Shown here: positions 52,120-63,485 of the stretch, one piece after another
Numbering within the stretch: position 1 is the stretch's first letter
Layout: every line of letters begins with the position of its first letter
Assembly (NCBI RefSeq): GCF_014905175.1
Contig: NC_057790.1
Coordinates: forward strand, 26,996,469-27,060,468
Length of the DNA stretch: 64,000 nucleotides
From: Aphidius gifuensis
Taxonomy: Eukaryota; Arthropoda; Insecta; Hymenoptera; Braconidae
Reading direction: 5' to 3'
Program-made: the position numbers and the translations under genes
The notes under the pieces: generated by a model
Told to the model about the DNA's origin: nothing
What the model saw: the letters and a program-made list of their open reading frames with translations, nothing else
Database searches by the model: none

Positions 52120-54663
52120 ATGACAGAAACAAATGTCAATATGAATTTAATAAATTGGGATAGAATGGAGGATGCCCTGGCACCACTGTCAGATAAACAA
52201 AAGTACTTGATAGCATGTCTAGAAGAGGAAGTTATGAAAACAGATGTAGAAAATTATAACAGTCCATCATCAAAGCCAACTGATGATTCTTTAAATCAAC
52301 AGCAACATGATGATGACAACAAACAAATTGAAAAAATAGAAACATGTCGTGAATTATTAAAATTATATGCAACTCTTGAAACAAAATGTGAGTCATCAGA
52401 GTATACAAGATACTCAAATTATTTAGAGCAATTAAAAACAAGAAGAGATGAATGTCAAAGTCTATGTAAAAATATTGAAGATGCACTTGATGATTTTGCA
52501 CAATTATCACGTCAATATGCAATTGTATCTGGCAAAACAACATCACTACATTCAGCAACTGAACAATTAATATCAGAACAAGAAAAACTAAATGATCTTG
52601 TTAATCAAATTGGTCAGTATACAAAATATTTTAAAGAATCAAATTTCATAATGGACAAGCTTGATTCACCAAGTTTATCTGTACGAAGTGATACATTTAT
52701 TGATATAACTGAAAAAATTGAAAAAAACATTGAATTTATGGAAAAAAATGATAAATTTAAAGAAGCAAGTTCTTATCTTGTTAAATATCGTCATTGTCAA
52801 TCACGAGTTATTAATATGATGCACAATTGGATAATGAGTCTATTGGATGAAGCAACAAAAAGTATTTTAAATCAAAATGAAGATTTTAGTGAATTAAATC
52901 ATCAAGGTCAAACTGATTCATCATTGATCAACACACCAGACACAATAATGGCTTTACTATATGGTCGTTTTCAACAAATATTACCAAAAATGAGACCAAT
53001 CGTTAATATTATTGAAAAAAGATCATACAAACGTCAAGAGTATGATTCATTGTTGGCTGATTGTCATCAAAAGTACCTGACAAAAAGAGGAATGGTACTT
53101 GTTCCAAGTGTACAAATGGGATTACAATCAGCAAAAGATAAATACAATGGTGATCATTGTAGTCATGTGAGACATGCATGTTCACTTCTTCTTCATGCTT
53201 CCATAGATGAGTACAGATTATTTTATCAATTTTTTGATAAAAAAACATCAGCACTTACTGAGTATCTTGAGAGTCTTTGTACGTCATTGTATGATTCATT
53301 AAGACCATCAATTATAAATATAATTCACTTGGAGACACTTGCTGAAATATGTTGTATATTAAGAATTGAAATGTTGGAAGAACATGTGCATAATAATATG
53401 GAAGCATTGGAAGGTTTTGGAAATGTTTGTTTGCAACTTCTTCATGATGCACAAGAGAGACTTGTTTATCGTGCTCATCTTTATTTACAATCTGACATAC
53501 AGGGCTATAATCCATCACCAGGTGATTTAGCTTATCCTGATAAATTAAAAATGATGGAGGACATTGCTGAATCATTGAGAGAAGAAGATAGACAAGCAAG
53601 AATTAAAAAAATATCTGTTACTTCACTTGTACCTTCAGTTATTGGCTCATCAAATGAGAGTTTAAATTTAAAACAAGAACAGCAACAACAACAGAAACAT
53701 ATTGCATTTGAGCCACTTATGCAAAAATCAAGTGTATCAAATTCACCAGCTGATTTACATGGAATGTGGTATCCAACTGTTAGACGTACACTTGTTTGTT
53801 TATCACGTCTTTATCGTTGTGTTGATAGACCAGTATTTCAATCATTGAGCCATGACGCAATAACATTTTGTGTTGAGAGTGTTGAAAATGCTAAAGAAAA
53901 AATTCAACAAAGATCAACAGAAATTGATGCATTATTATTTCAAATTAAACATTTATTAATATTACGAGAACAAATTGCTCCATTTCAAGTTGATTTTACA
54001 ATTAAAGAATATTCACTTGATTTTTCAAAAGTTAAAACAGCTGCATTTGGTTTATTGGAAAAACGTTCAAGGCTATTTGCATTATCAAATAATGCATTGT
54101 TAGAATTTTTACTTGAAGGAGCACCAAGAATGAAAGAACATCTTATTGATTCAAGAAAACATGTTGATGCTAAATTAAAAGCATCTTGTCAAAGACTCAT
54201 TCAACATTGTACAGATATTATTGTTGAGCCAATAAATCAATTACTTGAACAATCAAAACAAAATAATAATAACAATGATGAAGTGATTAAAATTGAAGCA
54301 CAGCAAGTTGCTAAAGTTGTTAGTGAATCATTGAGATTAATTAAATTTCGTTTACCAAGTATACAACAATCAATGCAATTATATTTGGCAAATAAAGAAA
54401 CAGAGTGTATATTATTTAAACCAATTAGAAATAATGTTGTTGGTATATTTGCTCAATTGTCACATTTTATTTATGCCAATTATAGTACAGAAGAACAGCT
54501 ATTGATTGCGTGTCCATTGCCAGAACAAATATCAATTATGCTTAGTTCAACAAGTCTATCACATGGTAAAAGTATTGAAAATTTAAAAAGTCCAACATCA
54601 ACACAACCAGAAGAACAATCATCTCATAATAACAACAATTCTTTTGCTGATATTGTCAATTAG
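52120..54663 (+). CDS. Cog3: Conserved oligomeric Golgi complex subunit 3
   Basis: One uninterrupted 847-residue exon, close to human COG3 (828). The start MTETNVNMNLINWDRMEDAL is followed by APLSDKQK, the family N-terminal motif. An N-terminal coiled-coil part is followed by strongly conserved blocks HLETLAEICCILRIEMLEEH, AQERLVYRAHLYLQSDIQGY, SPADLHGMWYPTVRRTLVCL, LLILREQIAPFQVDFTIKE and NKETECILFKP. COG3 is a lobe A subunit of the eight-subunit COG complex, which tethers retrograde vesicles at the Golgi. A Gln run at about 526-530 and Asn runs are local expansions. The coding sequence has no intron; a 5' UTR intron is likely. AATAAA near 54733. Confidence 0.97.
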   Translation: MTETNVNMNLINWDRMEDALAPLSDKQKYLIACLEEEVMKTDVENYNSPSSKPTDDSLNQQQHDDDNKQIEKIETCRELLKLYATLETKCESSEYTRYSNYLEQLKTRRDECQSLCKNIEDALDDFAQLSRQYAIVSGKTTSLHSATEQLISEQEKLNDLVNQIGQYTKYFKESNFIMDKLDSPSLSVRSDTFIDITEKIEKNIEFMEKNDKFKEASSYLVKYRHCQSRVINMMHNWIMSLLDEATKSILNQNEDFSELNHQGQTDSSLINTPDTIMALLYGRFQQILPKMRPIVNIIEKRSYKRQEYDSLLADCHQKYLTKRGMVLVPSVQMGLQSAKDKYNGDHCSHVRHACSLLLHASIDEYRLFYQFFDKKTSALTEYLESLCTSLYDSLRPSIINIIHLETLAEICCILRIEMLEEHVHNNMEALEGFGNVCLQLLHDAQERLVYRAHLYLQSDIQGYNPSPGDLAYPDKLKMMEDIAESLREEDRQARIKKISVTSLVPSVIGSSNESLNLKQEQQQQQKHIAFEPLMQKSSVSNSPADLHGMWYPTVRRTLVCLSRLYRCVDRPVFQSLSHDAITFCVESVENAKEKIQQRSTEIDALLFQIKHLLILREQIAPFQVDFTIKEYSLDFSKVKTAAFGLLEKRSRLFALSNNALLEFLLEGAPRMKEHLIDSRKHVDAKLKASCQRLIQHCTDIIVEPINQLLEQSKQNNNNNDEVIKIEAQQVAKVVSESLRLIKFRLPSIQQSMQLYLANKETECILFKPIRNNVVGIFAQLSHFIYANYSTEEQLLIACPLPEQISIMLSSTSLSHGKSIENLKSPTSTQPEEQSSHNNNNSFADIVN

Positions 54664-55013
54664 CTATTTAATTATCAAGATTGTTTGTAAATATATATTA
54701 TTATTATTATTTATGGTATATGCATTTTATTTAATAAAATTGATTTGTTTTTAATTTGAATTTAATTAAAATTATTTTAAAAAAAAAATTTAAATATATG
54801 ACCTAGTGAGCTGATTTTGAATGATTCAAATTTTTTTTTTTCAATGGAAGTAAGATTGAGATTATTCTATAACCAAGAGTTAGTTTTTTTATCATTATTT
54901 ATTTATTTATTTTTAAATTAATATTATTTCTTGCTGACAATTCATGAAAATATATTGTTAATAATAATTATGATTTATGATTGTTGAAACTTTAAATCAA
55001 TCTAGTTTATTAT
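54664..55013. other. Convergent 3' spacer with array-specific flank
   Basis: COG3 3' UTR followed, from about 54880, by the 3' flank of the F-box array (ACCAAGAGTTAGTTTTTTTA), which recurs near 58578 and 59022 downstream of other array units. No gene. Confidence 0.6.
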
Positions 55014-56533
55014 CTAATTTTCATTTTGCTGTTTCTGTTTTTCAACATAAACTGTTAAATATTCATTTTTAATTTTTGTGGCAGACATACCATCTTCACA
55101 TGACATGACTAGTGTCAATTTTTTTTTACGATTTCTTGATATTTCTTTTGCTTTTTCGACAAATTCAGAAGTTACTCCTGTGTTCATAACGCAAAAATAT
55201 TGCATCTCTGGTGAATTTTCAAGAACTTTCGTGACTGATTGATTAGTAATTTTATTGCTCCATGGTAAATACAATTCTACCATATTTTTAAGTAATTTAA
55301 TTGAAGAATCAGTGACGTTATCATTAAACCCGCAACAAGCAAGAATTTTTAAATCATTCATCTTTGAAAGTGCTACTATACCAGCATCTGTTACCATTTC
55401 ACAAGGTGTACGAAGTCTGCGTAATTGCCTCATGAGATTGGCAATATTATATAAAAAATTATCGGTAACTCCACGATATCTTATATATAATTCCTCCATT
55501 TCTGCATAGAGTGATATGGTAGTCATTTTATTTTCAAGGTAATAATAATCGTCGATAAAGAGTGATATTGTTTTAGAGATAGATCTCGGATTCAAATAAT
55601 TGCATAAACTTGGGGTCCAGCCTATACCAGCAATGTGAACTGTTTCCAAGGCCGTCAGTTTAGAAACCACCTGCAAAACAAATAATTTATGAGTACCTCT
55701 ATGTAAAGAATACAAGGAATTTTTGCTTATTAGTTTTGTCATAGATATAAAGTTAAACTTACACTAGTCATTTCTTCTGGAAAGTTAGTGTTGTCTCCCA
55801 TGCATCCGGGCCAATTTGACAGATTCAATTCAGTCAAGGTATCCGCAACGTTCAACAATGAATTGATTAAAGTAAGAGGTAAATATGCATGTTTATTAAA
55901 ACATTGAAATATAATTTTTAATACTTTTAGTTTCGAAAGACGTGTAAATGCATTATCTAATATTGCATTGTCAATAAACTTGATTCTTATTCGAAGTTTT
56001 ACTAAGTTAGGACAATATTCATTGATAACTGGCACTATGTTACTTTTAGGATAGACTGACAAGTCTAATTCTCGTAAATAATAGCCACATTTATTAAGTA
56101 GTCCTTTCAAAAAGTTGAATTGTCCATCGAGTGTTGGATAATTTTTCTCTAAAAAATGTGGATACTCATCATATCGCCAATAAGTTAATTCAAGTTTTTT
56201 GACATTAAACCAAGAATAATCATCAAGGGCTCTTTTCCATTTTTTGCATACTAAAAAAAATAAATTAATTGTTATTACTAAATAATTTTTTAAATTTGAT
56301 AATTTAACATACCCAATGCAATTTTCGGCCACTCCCATGCTGGCACATAGATAAATATTTCAGACAGGAAATCATCATTATCGTATTGCTGAAAAGATTA
56401 ATCAATATTTATATTTAATAACAATAATTTAATATTTAATTTGAAAAACACTGCAGTTATTTTAACTCACCTTATATTTTTTTACTAATTTTTTTTCCAG
56501 TTCTGATTCATGTAATCTTTTGGATTTAATCAT
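55014..56533 (-). CDS. F-box/LRR protein, array copy 1
   Basis: Four exons: 56533..56471, 56388..56313, 56250..55763, 55670..55014; 427 residues, in frame. The N-terminus (MIKSKRLHESELEKKLVKKY) is basic. Residues about 24-60 (FLSEIFIYVPAWEWPKIA, VCKKWKRALDD) have the F-box pattern of helix, Pro and Cys-x-x-W. The rest is irregular LRR sequence, for example LRELDLSVYPKSN, LTELNLSNWPGCMG, LRRLRTPCEMVTDAGI and MVELYLPWSNKITNQSV. F-box/LRR proteins usually recruit substrates to SCF ubiquitin ligases; the substrate is unknown. Same architecture as the copies at 59.3-60.8 and 62.2-63.9 kb. Intron 3 is short (92 bp) and its retention leaves an open frame for only seven codons. Confidence 0.85.
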
Positions 56534-56689
56534 TTTTAATCAAATGTGTCGCATTGGCGAGCAATGAGCATACATGTACTGGGGCCTGATCAGGCTTGAT
56601 GGCACTCGTGCACCTGATGAGCCCGATCACCCGATTGAGCCCGATCAGGCCGGCTGATTCTCGAATATTGGCATAGAGTGCACGTGCGT

Positions 56690-56731
<42 letters not shown>

Positions 56732-57056
56732 TAATATATTGTTGCACCCAAGAAAACTAGAAACCTTGTAGTGTGAATAAATCTCAATAAATCTGTTCAC
56801 ACAAGCATGCAATTTATTTTTGTGTGCGTCAACTACCTTCTGCTGCCGGTTTTACTCTACGATTATCTATCTTAGGCTTGTGTGTATACAACCTCAATTT
56901 TCCCACGTGTTCTTTCAATAACATACACAAATATTTTTTATATTTTTTTTTCTTGTAATTAATTTTATTCTTGCACAAAGTTCAGTTATTGTACGAACAA
57001 AATTCTACCAGTTAATATATAATTATAAATTGTATTGTTTTTAGAAATATTTCAAC
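56534..57056. promoter_or_regulatory. Head-to-head promoter region, F-box copy 1 / ankyrin gene
   Basis: 523 bp between divergent ATGs. It holds a GC-richer patch (56581-56655) with repeated GCCCGATCA-type units, a GA microsatellite (56692-56731) and the segment TTGCACAAAGTTCAGTTATT (56972-56991). The same landmarks recur upstream of F-box copy 2 (60990-61260), so the region duplicated as a unit. Promoter function is inferred from position. Confidence 0.5.
56692..56731. repeat. GA dinucleotide microsatellite
   Basis: About 18 GA units with one AAA interruption. Not present at the corresponding place next to copy 2, where only GAGCGAGACAGACA remains. Confidence 0.9.
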
Positions 57057-58093
57057 ATGACAACTGTATGTATATTTCAAAAAAATAATATTCTAAAATT
57101 TTATAATCAAGTCTCGATCAAAATCAATGTCTTTTTTTTTTTTTTTTTAATTTTTCTAAATTTTCCTATTTTACTATTGTTGATTGAGCCATACTGTTTA
57201 AAAAACTATTTAAATTTTAAACACAAGTATTTTCGTTATTTGATTTGATTTTTTTTTTTAAATAAAATTAATTTTTTTATTCAACAGCTAACAAGTCATA
57301 AGAGGCGTACATTATTTGAAGCGTGTGTTAATGATCAAGTTACTATTGTTAAAAACATTTTAAAAAAAGGACACAATGTAAATGAGGAAACAGAAAGTGC
57401 TGCATCTCCAATGTCAATTGCTTGTGGAGCTGGCTCTTTAAATGTTGTAAAGGTAATTTTTTTATCATCTATATATTTTATTATTATTATTTATATATTT
57501 CATTGTTGTATTTTGTTTGTTTTTTTTTATTTCAGTTATTTTTAAAAAATAAAGTAAACATTGAAAAAGGTTGCAATATATTAGGTGCCACTCCATTGAT
57601 ACTGTCATCCGACAGTGGTCATCTTGAAATTGTCAAATTATTATTGGAAAGTGGTGCTGATATTACAGCTCAATCAGCAACAAGTTATACACCATTAATG
57701 TACGCCTGCAATAAGGGCCATGTAGCAGTTGTAAAAGAGCTGCTGAAATGGAAAGCCAATGTCGATGATTACAATAAAGATGGATGCACACCGTTAATCA
57801 TAGCAGCCAGAGGCGGTCATGCTGAAATTGTGAAGCTATTATTGGCTCATAATGCTAACATTGATTGCCAATCAAAATCCGGTAATACACCATTAATATA
57901 TGGTTGTGGTCTTGAAGGTCCAGGTCATTTAGAAGTTGTTCAGGTACTTTTAAATAGTGGTGCAAATATTGAAATATCCAATCACAATAAAGTAACTCCA
58001 TTGATGGCAGCATCACGTGCTGGCAATGTTGATATCGTTAAATTATTACTGGATCATTTTGCTAACATAATATTGATTAAAAATCAAACGTAG
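57057..58093 (+). CDS. Ankyrin-repeat protein, C-terminus shortened by a frameshift
   Basis: Exons 57057..57065 (only MTT), 57288..57452 and 57536..58093; 243 residues. Six to seven ankyrin repeats are visible, e.g. TPLILSSDSGHLEIVKLLLE, TPLMYACNKGHVAVVKELLK, TPLIIAARGGHAEIVKLLLA and TPLMAASRAGNVDIVKLLLD. The frame stops at TAG 58091-58093, but the +2 frame continues at once with GETALSLATSGEIKKIL and a stop at 58144-58146, which is the expected end of an ankyrin repeat. So a small indel near 58090 has clipped the last repeat, or there is a sequence error. Ankyrin repeats bind proteins; partner unknown. Divergent from F-box copy 1. I do not recognise an orthologue. Confidence 0.75.
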
Positions 58094-58146
58094 GTGAAAC
58101 AGCATTATCATTAGCAACAAGTGGTGAAATTAAAAAAATATTATAA

Positions 58147-58775
58147 AATTATGTACATTGATATAAAATAGACATCAATATATAACACCGAATTTTTTTT
58201 TTTTTTTTTTTTTTTTTCAATAAAAAATAAACATTAATAACAAAATAAAAAAAATATTTACTATAATTTTTTTTTGTAAAATTGATATTATTTAAAAAAA
58301 ATTAATAAAAAAAAAAATAATATATAAATTTTCATTTAAAAATAATATAACATGCAAATGTATTGTCATTTGTAGAAAATACCTAATAATAAATAAATAA
58401 ATAATAATTTTTTAAATGTTGACTTGAAAATACTTTATACCTTTATTAAAAGCATATAAAATTAATTATTCAACAATAAAACGAATAAATAAAAGCAATA
58501 AAATTTTAATGATTGTTATTTTTTATTAAAAATATTAATTACAGATGTTATTAATTGCAAATTAGAATTTATCAATAACCAGGGGTTAGCTTTTTTATCA
58601 TTGTTTATTAATTTATTATTTGAATTAATACTATATATTTAATACAATATTATTTCTAGCTTTATTATTTTCATTAAAAATATGAATGTTGTCAATAATT
58701 ATGCATGTTTTTTTTTTTTTTATAATATTGTAACATCGTTCAAGTTTTCAATCAATAGCTATCGAAATATCTAAT
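58147..58775. other. Spacer with first copy of the array 3' flank
   Basis: From about 58560 to 58760 the sequence matches 59005-59205 closely (ACCAGGGGTTAGCTTTTTTA, TGTCAATAATTATGCATG, TTTTCAATCAAT). The first part is AT-rich with poly-T and poly-A runs. No gene. Confidence 0.6.
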
Positions 58776-58955
58776 TTTTACTTTTTGGTTTATCTTCGTC
58801 AAAATACAAAATTGTTAAATATTCATAAAATTTTGTGGTAGACATACCATCTTCACATGGCATGACTAGTATCAATCTTTCTTTACGATTTTTTGATATT
58901 TCTTTTGCTTTTTCGATAAATTCAAAAGTTACACCTGAGTACGCAACCGCATCTG
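58776..58955 (-). pseudogene. F-box/LRR C-terminal fragment (array copy 1b)
   Basis: About 60 codons, open to the TAG at 58776-58778, homologous to the last exon of the three main copies: VTFEFIEKAKEISKNRK, LILVMPCEDGMSTTKF and a Lys/Ser end. Upstream similarity stops abruptly near 58955 (GVTFEF preceded by AYS where the intact copies have a longer LRR), so only the 3' tail was duplicated or retained. A deletion product of tandem duplication. Confidence 0.75.
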
Positions 58956-59264
58956 TTTTAAATTATTCAAATTCATTTTTTTTTTTTTTTAAATAGCAAT
59001 AAAATTAGGATTTATCAATTACCAGGGGTTAGCTTTTTTATCATTGTTTATTTATTTATTATTTGAATTAATACTATACATTTAATACAATATTATTTCT
59101 AACTTTATTATTTTTATTAAAAATATATATGTTGTCAATAATTATGCATGTTGTTTTTTTTTTTATAATTGTAACATTGTTTGAGTTTTCAATCAATCTA
59201 GTATTCTTAGTTATAGTTATCATGAATAGCTACATATCAATAGCTAATGATAAATATCTAATTT

Positions 59265-60780
59265 TTAACTTTTGCGTTTATTTTTGTCACTATAAGTAAC
59301 TGTTAAATATCCATTTTTAATTTTTGTGGCAGACATACCATCTTCACATAACATGACTAGTGTCAATTTTTTTTTACGATTTCTTGATATTTCATCTGCT
59401 TTTTTGATAAATTCAGAAGTTACACCTGTGTTCTTAACACTTAAATATTTCATCTCTGGTGAATTTTCAAGAACTTTCGTGGCTGATTCATTAGTAATTT
59501 TATTGCTCCATGGTAAAGACAATTTTACCATATTTTTAAATAATTTAATTGAAGAATCAGTGACGTTATTAATCCCGAAAAATGTAAGAAATTTCAAATC
59601 ATTCATCTTTGAAAGAGCTACTATACCAGTATCTGTTACCATATCACAAGGTATACGAAGTGTACGTAATTGCCTCATGAGATTGGCAATATTATATAAC
59701 AAATCATCGGTGACTCCATTTCTTTCTATATATAATTCCTTCATTTCTTCATAGAGTGATATGATAGTCATTTTATGTTGAAGGTAAAGAAAATCGTCGT
59801 TAAAGAGTAATATTTTTTTAGAAAGAGCTCTCGAATTCAAATAATTGCATAAACTCGAGGGACAGCCTATACCAGCAATGTGAATTTTTTTCAAGGCCGT
59901 CAGTTTAGGAACCACCTGCAAAACAAATAATTCATCAGTACCTCTATGTAAAGAATAGAGAGAATTTTTGCTTGTTGTTTTTGTCTAAGATATAAAGTTA
60001 AACTTACACTAGTCATTTCTTTTGGAAAGTAAGTGTTGTTTCCCATGCATCTAGGCCAATATAACAGACTCAATTCAGTCAATGTATCAGCAACGTTTAA
60101 CAATGAATTAATTAAAGTAACAGGTAATTGTGTATAGTATCTTACGATATTAAGAATTCTAAAACATTGAATTACAATTTTTAATACTTTCAGTTTAGAA
60201 AGACCTTTAAATGCATTGTTTAATATTGCATTGTCAATAGATTCAATTCTTATTCGAAGTTTCTCGAGGTTTGGACAATATTCACTGATAACTGGCAATA
60301 TGTTACAATGAGCATAGACTGACAAGTCTAATTCTGTTAAATAACGTCCACATATATTAAGCAGTCCTTTCAAAAAATTAAATTGTCCCTCGAGTGTTGG
60401 ATAATTTTTTTCTAATACATGTACATACTTATCATATTGCCAATAAGTTAATTCAAGTTTTTTGACTTTAAACCAAGAATCATCGAGGGCTCTTTTCCAT
60501 TTTTTGCATACTAAAAAGAATAAATTAATTGTTATTACTAAATAATTTTTTAAATTAAATCAAATAATTTATTTTACCTAATGCAATTTTTGGTCTTTCC
60601 CATGCTGGAACATACATGAATATTTCAGCCAGACAATCATCATTGACACGCTCAGATGTATCATAATCGTGTTGGCATATCTAAAAAGAATAATTAATTA
60701 ATATTTAATTTACAAGCATGCGGTGAGTACAATTATTTTCGACTAACCATGTCATCCTCTTTATCGTAGGACCATGTCAT
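59265..60780 (-). CDS. F-box/LRR protein, array copy 2 (ancestral first exon broken)
   Basis: Coding pieces 60816..60748, 60680..60578, 60510..60008 and 59915..59265 join in frame; taking the ATG at 60780 gives 429 residues. F-box residues VNDDCLAEIFMYVPAWERPK and VCKKWKRALDD are kept, followed by the LRR part as in copy 1 with a few extra residues (FRILNIVRYYTQLP). The exon matching copy 1 exon 1 lies at 60963..60899 but now has a TGA after ten codons, is two bases longer, and ends in CAG|GC instead of a GT donor. The gene may start from 60780, may splice with a GC donor as 5' UTR, or may be a young pseudogene. The rest of the frame is intact over 430 codons, which favours recent or continuing function. 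Confidence 0.65.
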
Positions 60781-61139
60781 AATTCGATTTTCAGCCTTAT
60801 GATGTTGGTAGTATTGCTGAAAAGACTGATCAATTTTTATTTTCAACAACAATAATTTGATATTTAATTTGAAAAGCACTCTAGTTATTTTAACTCGCCT
60901 GATAATTTTTTTACTAATTTTTTGTCCAGTTCATGTGATCAGTGATGTTCTAAATTCAATCATTTTTGATTAAATGTGTCGGACAGGCGAGCATACATGT
61001 ACACCATGTACATATGTACTGGGGCCTGATGACACTAGTGCACCCATGTGCACCTGATGCACCCGATAAGGCCTAATTCACCAAAATTGGCATAGAGTGC
61101 AGTTGAGTGCAAGTGAGTGAGCGAGACAGACAAGAACAT

Positions 61140-61450
61140 ACACAAATTTTTTTTTTTTTAATATTTGTTCTTGTAATTAGTTTCATTTTTGCACAAAGTT
61201 CAGTTATTGTGCGAACAAAATTTTTATCAGTTAATATATATTAATAATTGTATTGTTTTTATAATTTCTTCAACATGCCAACTGTATATAATAAACAAAC
61301 AAAGAGAAAAAGTTAAATTAAAATGAAAATTTTAAAAAATAATTTCGTAATCTTTGTCAACTAATTAACAAAATATAGTTTAAAAATATTTTATGATAAT
61401 GGTGAATATGAGGAAGTTCAACAGAACTCAGAAGTGAAATTGACTAAAAA
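61140..61450 (+). pseudogene. Remnant of a duplicated ankyrin-gene 5' end
   Basis: The promoter-proximal sequence of the ankyrin gene (TTGCACAAAGTTCAGTTATT) recurs at 61191-61210, followed by CAACATGCCAACTGTAT at 61271-61287, which matches the ankyrin first exon CAACATGACAACTGTAT. Farther on, AAATATTTTATGATAATGG and ATATGAGGAAG (near 61384-61420) resemble the ankyrin second exon, with indels and stops. No ankyrin repeats follow. It shows that the F-box and ankyrin genes were copied together and that this ankyrin copy decayed. Confidence 0.6.
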
Positions 61451-62171
61451 AATGTCTGTACATATATTGTTGTTTTTTTTTTTTTTAAATTCGCTAATTC
61501 ATTTATTAACAATATTTTTTTTTTTTTTTTTCATATATTTTATAATGTAGCTTGTTTGAATGCGGGGAATGAAAAATAATTAAATGATGATTGAATGTTT
61601 GTTGGATATTTATTTAACTTGACAGATAAATTTTTTAATTATTTTTTTTATATTTTTATTTTTTTATTATATTATTGTTTTTCAGCCAAAAGAATTTAAT
61701 TCATCATCACCATCATCATCTTAGCTTTGTTTTTTATTATGATTTAATACATTTTTTTTTTTTTGAGTAATGTAAGAGGTGGTTGATCTTTTTATCTATT
61801 AAAAATAATATATTTATTTTTTATTGAAATCATAAATTAAGTAATAATTGTTTGGATTAATTAGACAATAGACGTGTTGTTTGATAATCAATTATTATTT
61901 ATTTATGACAATTGTTAAATTATATATCAATCAACTTGTTTTTTACTTTTCTTTTTTTTATTTTAATTCATAATTATTAATTATTAGTAATTCGTGTATG
62001 TATTATGAAATTTGAGTTATTTTTAAGTTATTATTGTATATAGTTATATAATACTTGAATTTTAATTGTATAACAATTATATACTACTTGTTTAAGCTTT
62101 CAATCAATCTAGTATTCTTAGTTAGTTATCATGAATAGCTACATATCAATAGCTGATGAAATATCTAATTT
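61451..62171. other. Spacer between ankyrin remnant and F-box copy 3
   Basis: AT-rich with several long T runs. From about 62090 it carries the array 3' flank (TTTCAATCAATCTAGTATTC), shared with 59190-59210. No gene recognised. Confidence 0.6.
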
Positions 62172-63428
62172 TTAACTTTTTCGTTTATTTTTGTCACTAT
62201 AAACAACTGTTAAATATCCATATTTAATGTTTGTGGTAGACATACCATCTTTACATAACGTGATTAGTGTCAATTCTTTTTTACGTTTTCTTGATATTTC
62301 TTCTGCTTTTTTGATAAATTCATAAGTTACTCCTGTGTTCTTAACGCTTAAATATCGCATCTTTGGTGAATTTTCAAGAACTTTCGTGGCTGATTCATTA
62401 GTAATTTTATTGCTCCATGGTAAAGAAAATTCTTGCATATTTTTAAATAATTTAATTGAAGAATCAGTGACTTTATCATTAAACCCGTAACAACGAAGAA
62501 TTTTTAAATCATTCATCTTTGAAAGTGCTACTATACCAGCATCTGTTACAATTTCACAAGGTGTACGAAGTCTGCGTAATTGCCTCATGAGATTGGCAAT
62601 ATTATATAAAAAATTATCGGTAACTCCACGACTTACTATATATAATTCCTCCATTCTTGCATAGAGTGATATGATAGTCATTCTATTTTGAAGGTAATGA
62701 TAATCGTCGATAAAGAGTGATAATGTTTGAGACATAGATCTTGGATTCAAATAATCGCATAAACTTGGGGACCAGCTTATGCCAGCAATGTGAACTGTTT
62801 CCAAGGCCGTCAGTTTAGAAACCACCTGCAAAACAAATAATTCATAAGTACCAATATGTAAAGGATAAAGAGAGTTTTTGCTTGTTGTTTTTGTCATAGG
62901 TATAAAGTTGAACTTACACCAGTCATTTCTTCTGGAAATTTAGAGTTGTCTCCCATGCATCCGGGCCAATTTGACAGACTCAATTCAGTCAATGTATCAG
63001 CAACGTTTAACAATGAATTGATTAAAGTAACAGGTAATTGTGAACAGCGTTTTCTAAAACATTGAAATGTAATTTTCAATACTTTTAGTTTCGAAAGACG
63101 TGTAAATGCATTATCTAATATTGCATTGTCAATATATACAATTCTTATTCGAAGTTTTTCTAGGTTTGGACAATATTCATTGATAACTGGCACTATGTTA
63201 CAATGAGCATAGACTGACAAGTCTAATTCTCGTAAATAATGGCCACATTTATTAAGCAGTGATTTCAAAAAATTGAATTGTCCATCGATTGTTGGATAAT
63301 TTTTCTCTAAAAAATGTGGATACTCATCATATCGCCAATAAGTTAATTCAAGTTTTTTGACATTAAACCAAGCATCATCAAGGGCTCTTTTCCATTTTTT
63401 GCATACTAAAAAAAATAAATTAATTGTT

Positions 63429-63485
<57 letters not shown>

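Noticed and set aside
56526..56787. Two minus-strand ORFs upstream of F-box copy 1
   Set aside because: They translate the GA microsatellite and the GC-richer promoter patch; the F-box start at 56533 fits the exon structure of the paralogue.
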